From the NCBI GenBank assembly GCA_016874895.1, contig VGSX01000134.1, positions 1-8,775 of the forward strand: a DNA stretch of 8,775 nucleotides. Direction: 5' to 3'. The notes beneath the pieces are model-generated. The model had not been told where the DNA came from. It did not search any database and saw only the letters and a program-made list of their open reading frames with translations. Origin of the DNA: Deltaproteobacteria bacterium. Lineage in GTDB: Bacteria > Desulfobacterota > Desulfobaccia > Desulfobaccales > Desulfobaccaceae. Shown here one piece after another: positions 6,155-8,775 of the stretch. Both the position numbers and the translations under genes were made by a program. The first letter of the stretch is position 1. Every line of letters begins with the position of its first letter.

Positions 6155-6570
6155 TGAGCTCGCTCCCAGCGCCGCATCAGCAACAAATGCTTAGCCACCA
6201 TAAAAGACGTGATCGCGTCGGGGAAGTCCTGCGGGAGAAGATCGCCCTGATCTTGTTGCATAAAAGCCGGGATCCCCGATTGCAGGATATCACCATCACC
6301 GGTGTGGAAGTCAGCGACGACCTGCGGCGGGCCAAAATATTCTATCTCACCCGGGGCCAGGAGACGGAAGTCCGCCTCCTGCAAAAAGCCCTGCACAAAG
6401 CCGCCGGCTTCATCAAGCAGGAACTGGCCGAAGAACATATCTTGCGGGTGATGCCGGAATTAACTTTCCAGCTGGACGAATCCTGGCAGCGGGGCGAGCG
6501 GGTGGCGCACCTCCTGCGGCAATTGTCCAAAGAGACGCCACCCTCCGATGATTCGCAGGGATCATCATGA
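6154..6570 (+). CDS. rbfA: RbfA, 30S ribosome-binding factor
   Basis: RbfA is a small KH-fold (type II) protein that binds the 30S neck and helps 16S 5'-end maturation. The product is 138 residues. The core begins HKRRDRVGEVLREKI at 16-30, then LLHKSRDPRLQDITITGVEVSDDL over 34-57 and ending near RRAKIFYL at 58-65. The KH C-terminal strand and helix include PELTFQLDES at 101-110 and RVAHLLRQL at 116-124. The annotated ATG at 6154 overlaps the DUF503 stop (TAATG) and fits translational coupling. An alternative ATG at 6187 (residue 12, starting MLSHHKRRDRV) matches the usual family N terminus better, but neither site has a clear SD. The 3' end overlaps truB by 4 nt (ATGA). Confidence 0.95.
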   Translation: MSSLPAPHQQQMLSHHKRRDRVGEVLREKIALILLHKSRDPRLQDITITGVEVSDDLRRAKIFYLTRGQETEVRLLQKALHKAAGFIKQELAEEHILRVMPELTFQLDESWQRGERVAHLLRQLSKETPPSDDSQGSS

Positions 6571-7472
6571 AGCCGTCGTTGCACGGGGTCATCGTTGTCG
6601 ATAAACCGGCCGGACCTTCATCTTTTGGCGTGGTTAAAACGGTCCGGCGATTACTCCAGGTGAAGAAAATCGGCCACCTGGGCACCCTGGATCCTTTCGC
6701 GGTGGGCGTCCTGCCCCTGTGCCTGAACGAAGCCACCAAGCTGACGCCTTTTCTCCTGGAACAACCCAAGACCTATCGGGCCACCGTTTTTCTGGGAGCC
6801 CAGACCGACACCCAGGACAGTACCGGGACACTCACTGCCAGCAATGCCCCGCTGCCCTCTGCGGAGGTCATTGCCCGGACCCTGGCTACCTTCGTGGGCG
6901 AGCAATGGCAAACCCCCCCTTTGTTTTCGGCCCTGCATTTTCAGGGACGCCGCTTGTATCAGTATGCCCGGCAGGGAATTGCCGTGGAGGTCCCGCCCCG
7001 CAAGATCACCATCATGGACCTGACCCTGGAATCCTTGCAGCTCCCCGAGGTCACCTTCAGGGTTACCTGTTCCAAGGGGGCCTATATCCGCACCCTGGCC
7101 GCGGATCTGGGCCGGGAATTGGGCTGCGGCGCTTATCTCCAGGCCCTCCAGCGCCTCCGGGTGGGACCTTTTACCCTGGACCAGGCGATGAGTCTGCCGG
7201 CCCGGCCGGATGAACAAACCCCGGAAAAGCTCTGGGAGCATCTCATCCCCCTGGCGGATTGCCTGCCCCACCTGCCCACCCTGCAAATGGGGGCCACAGA
7301 GGCGGCGCAGGTCCGGCAGGGGAGAAGCCTCCCCCTGGCCGGTGAGGACCTAGGGGCAAAACCGGGGGAACATCTGAAGGTTGTCTGGCAGCAGACCTTG
7401 GTGGCCGTGGCCGTCCTGGTGGACGACCTGCAGGGGACCCGCCTGCAGCCGGTGCGGGGGTTCAACTCCTGA
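6567..7472 (+). CDS. truB: TruB, tRNA pseudouridine(55) synthase
   Basis: TruB isomerises U55 in the T loop of elongator tRNAs to pseudouridine and also acts as a tRNA chaperone. The product is 301 residues, a normal length. Motif I is VDKPAGPSSF at 11-20. The catalytic motif GHLGTLDPFAVGVLPL is at 36-51, with the nucleophile Asp42. TDTQDSTG is at 80-87, PPLFSALHFQGRRLYQYARQG at 117-137, and CSKGAYIRTLAADLG at 168-182 with Arg175. A PUA-like C-terminal part (about 235-301) follows. Family members normally read SALK where this protein has SALH (His124), and GHTG or GHGG where it has GHLG; the catalytic residues are intact. The start overlaps the rbfA stop (ATGA), with GGGA about 6 nt upstream. 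The DHH-family nrnA gene often found between rbfA and truB is absent. Confidence 0.97.
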   Translation: MKPSLHGVIVVDKPAGPSSFGVVKTVRRLLQVKKIGHLGTLDPFAVGVLPLCLNEATKLTPFLLEQPKTYRATVFLGAQTDTQDSTGTLTASNAPLPSAEVIARTLATFVGEQWQTPPLFSALHFQGRRLYQYARQGIAVEVPPRKITIMDLTLESLQLPEVTFRVTCSKGAYIRTLAADLGRELGCGAYLQALQRLRVGPFTLDQAMSLPARPDEQTPEKLWEHLIPLADCLPHLPTLQMGATEAAQVRQGRSLPLAGEDLGAKPGEHLKVVWQQTLVAVAVLVDDLQGTRLQPVRGFNS

Positions 7473-7474
7473 GC

Positions 7475-7491
7475 CGGCCGGGCGGTGGCCG
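7475..7491 (+). promoter_or_regulatory. Small GC hairpin in the truB-rpsO gap
   Basis: CGGCC (7475-7479) pairs with GGCCG (7487-7491) around a 7-nt GGGCGGT loop, two bases after the truB stop. No T-run follows, so it is not a terminator. S15 represses its own mRNA through leader structures in several bacteria, so this 77-nt gap is where such a site would be. I do not see a recognisable S15 site. Confidence 0.3.
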
Positions 7492-7536
7492 ACTATAAGC
7501 ATATCTAGGGCATCACAAAGATTTCATTGTCATCCC

Positions 7537-7543
7537 GAGGAGG
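7537..7543 (+). promoter_or_regulatory. Perfect Shine-Dalgarno sequence of rpsO
   Basis: GAGGAGG lies 6 nt before a GTG start at 7550. The strength and spacing decide for this start over any ATG and fit the high expression of a ribosomal protein. It is the best SD in the window. Confidence 0.85.
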
Positions 7544-7549
7544 TAAAAA

Positions 7550-7819
7550 GTGGCATTAACCGTTGAAAAAAAGAGTGATATCATTAACCGCTTCCGCCTG
7601 CACGAAGCCGATACCGGGTCTCCCGAGGTCCAGGTGGCCATCCTGAGCGAACGCATCAGTTATCTCACCGATCACTTCAAGACCCACGCCAAGGATCATC
7701 ACTCCCGCCGGGGGCTCATCAAACTGGTGGGCCAGCGCCGGCGGTTGCTGAATTACTTAAAGAAAAAAGATATCGATCGTTACCGCAGTCTTATTGACAC
7801 CTTAGGCTTGCGGCGCTAA
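7550..7819 (+). CDS. rpsO: Ribosomal protein S15
   Basis: S15 is a primary binding protein of the 16S central domain (three-way junction of helices 20-22) and contributes to an intersubunit bridge. The product is 89 residues, exactly the family's usual length, and all-helical. The start is GTG, read as Met. Signature blocks are TGSPEVQVAILSERI at 22-36 and LTDHFKTHAKDHHSRRGL at 39-56, which contains the rRNA-contact residues. GQRRRLLNYL is at 61-70, with a basic C terminus LGLRR. It lies 77 nt after truB and 33 nt before pnp, the rpsO-pnp pairing that is also classical in E. coli. No RNase III-type hairpin is visible in the short rpsO-pnp gap. Confidence 0.98.
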   Translation: MALTVEKKSDIINRFRLHEADTGSPEVQVAILSERISYLTDHFKTHAKDHHSRRGLIKLVGQRRRLLNYLKKKDIDRYRSLIDTLGLRR

Positions 7820-7831
7820 CGATTGACCCTA

Positions 7832-7838
7832 CAGGAGG
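7832..7838 (+). promoter_or_regulatory. Shine-Dalgarno sequence of pnp with a long AT-rich spacer
   Basis: CAGGAGG is followed by 14 nt, mostly A/T, before the ATG at 7853. Typical spacing is 5-9 nt. No alternative in-frame ATG, GTG or TTG lies closer, and the protein N terminus begins normally at 7853. The suboptimal spacing may hold down initiation or leave room for a regulatory contact. Confidence 0.6.
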
Positions 7839-7852
7839 CCTATATAATTATT

Positions 7853-8775
7853 ATGCCAAAAACCTTTGAAGTAGAGGTCGGAGGAAGAGTTCTGACCTTT
7901 GAAACCGGTAAAATGGCGGGGCAGGCCAGCGGCGCCGTCTTTGCCCGCTATGGCGAAACCGGGGTGCTGGTAACTGCCGTTGCGTCCGACCGCCTCAGGG
8001 AAGGCATCGATTTCCTCCCCCTTACCGTGGACTATCTGGAAATGTCTTATGCCGCCGGCCGGATTCCGGGGGGATTTTTTCGCCGGGAAATCGGACGTCC
8101 CAGTGAAAAGGAGACGTTGACCTCCCGCTTAATCGACCGGCCCATCCGCCCGCTCTTTCCCAAGGGCTTTTACCACGAGCTGCAGATCATCGCCACGGTT
8201 CTGTCCGTGGATACGGAAAATGATCCTGATATCATTGCCTTAAATGGCGCCTCGGCTGCCCTGGCCATCTCCGATATCCCCTTCCGGGGCCCCATTGCCG
8301 CAGTGCGCATGGGCAAACTCGGGGGCGACCTGGTGGTCAATCCCACCTTCTGCCAGCTTAAGGAAAGCACCCTTAATCTCATCGTGGCCGGCACCAAAGA
8401 CGCCCTGGTCATGGTGGAGGGCGGCGCGGCCCTGGCCTCCGAAGACGACATCCTGGAAGCCCTGTACACCGCCCATGCCCATATCCAACCCATCCTGGAG
8501 CTCCAGGAACGGATGCAGGCCGAGGTGGGGAAACCCAAAAAGCCCATTCCAGAAGTTGCGGTGGATGAGGAGCTGAAAGCCAGGGTGGCGGAGTTAAGCC
8601 GGGAAAAAATCCTCCAGGCGGTGGCGGTGGCCGAGAAAAAGCTGCGCCATCAGACCCTGGAAAACAGCCTCCAGGAAGTAATCGCGGCCCTGGGCCCCGA
8701 ATACGAAGGCCGGGAAAGAGAAATAGCCGGTTTCTTCGGGGAGCAGGAAAAAACCCTGGTCCGGGACATGGTCCT
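7853..8775 (+). CDS. pnp: Polynucleotide phosphorylase (PNPase), 3' truncated by window edge
   Basis: PNPase is a trimeric 3'-5' phosphorolytic exoribonuclease of the RNA degradosome that releases nucleoside diphosphates. The first 307 codons are visible out of about 700 expected, and the reading frame stays open to the window end. The first RNase PH-like domain spans about 10-225, with GETGVLVTAV at 34-43, the RNA-contacting loop GGFFRREIGRPSEKETL at 73-89, and SRLIDRPIRPLFPKGF at 91-106. The all-helical linker domain begins near 235 (ELKARVAELSREKILQAV at 240-257). The second PH domain with the main catalytic residues and the KH and S1 domains lie beyond the window. It is the last gene of the visible cluster, directly after rpsO. 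Confidence 0.97.
   Translation, partial: MPKTFEVEVGGRVLTFETGKMAGQASGAVFARYGETGVLVTAVASDRLREGIDFLPLTVDYLEMSYAAGRIPGGFFRREIGRPSEKETLTSRLIDRPIRPLFPKGFYHELQIIATVLSVDTENDPDIIALNGASAALAISDIPFRGPIAAVRMGKLGGDLVVNPTFCQLKESTLNLIVAGTKDALVMVEGGAALASEDDILEALYTAHAHIQPILELQERMQAEVGKPKKPIPEVAVDEELKARVAELSREKILQAVAVAEKKLRHQTLENSLQEVIAALGPEYEGREREIAGFFGEQEKTLVRDMV

Noticed and set aside
7823..7848. Possible pnp promoter TTGACC ... TATAAT
   Set aside because: The -10 hexamer is perfect, but the spacer is only 14 nt and transcription would start inside the pnp start codon. It is more likely just the AT-rich SD spacer.

Overview
The window is a housekeeping translation and RNA-metabolism locus from a bacterium. 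It is all on the + strand, tightly packed, moderately GC-rich, and has no sign of mobile DNA. Gene content and order are (ribF)-tRNA-Gly-leader-rimP-nusA-infB-ylxP(DUF503)-rbfA-truB-rpsO-(pnp). DUF503 between infB and rbfA, a long Ala/Pro/Lys-rich IF2 linker, a single C-terminal helical repeat in NusA and the style of the proteins suggest a Desulfobacterota (former Deltaproteobacteria) species, possibly near Syntrophobacterales/Desulfobaccales. That placement is an inference from family knowledge, not a search result.

Layout. Positions 2-664 carry the 3' part of ribF (FAD synthetase), cut by the window edge. A good sigma70-type promoter (673-701) then drives a tRNA-Gly with anticodon CCC (712-787). 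Positions 788-1086 are non-coding but densely structured. They hold hairpins, a long-range helix that shares bases with a strong intrinsic terminator (930-954), a GC-rich 84-nt inverted repeat (954-1037), and a perfect 14-bp palindrome (1048-1061) just before rimP. From 1087 the genes run almost without gaps: rimP, nusA and infB, then DUF503, rbfA and truB with 15-nt spacing or stop/start overlaps, then rpsO with a perfect Shine-Dalgarno sequence, then the first 307 codons of pnp, cut by the right edge.

How the genes work together. RimP and RbfA mature the 30S subunit, S15 is a primary 16S-binding protein, IF2 loads initiator tRNA, TruB makes Psi55 in tRNAs, NusA controls pausing and termination, and PNPase degrades RNA. 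The arrangement tRNA-leader-rimP-nusA-infB parallels the E. coli metY-rimP-nusA-infB operon. There NusA feeds back on its own leader and RNase III separates tRNA from mRNA. Here the tRNA is glycine CCC instead of initiator Met, and the leader has features fitting the same logic: a terminator with a competing helix, and a long RNase III-like hairpin.

No previously undescribed defence or mobile system is visible. The part that ordinary annotation does not explain is the 788-1086 leader, and the hunt concentrates there.
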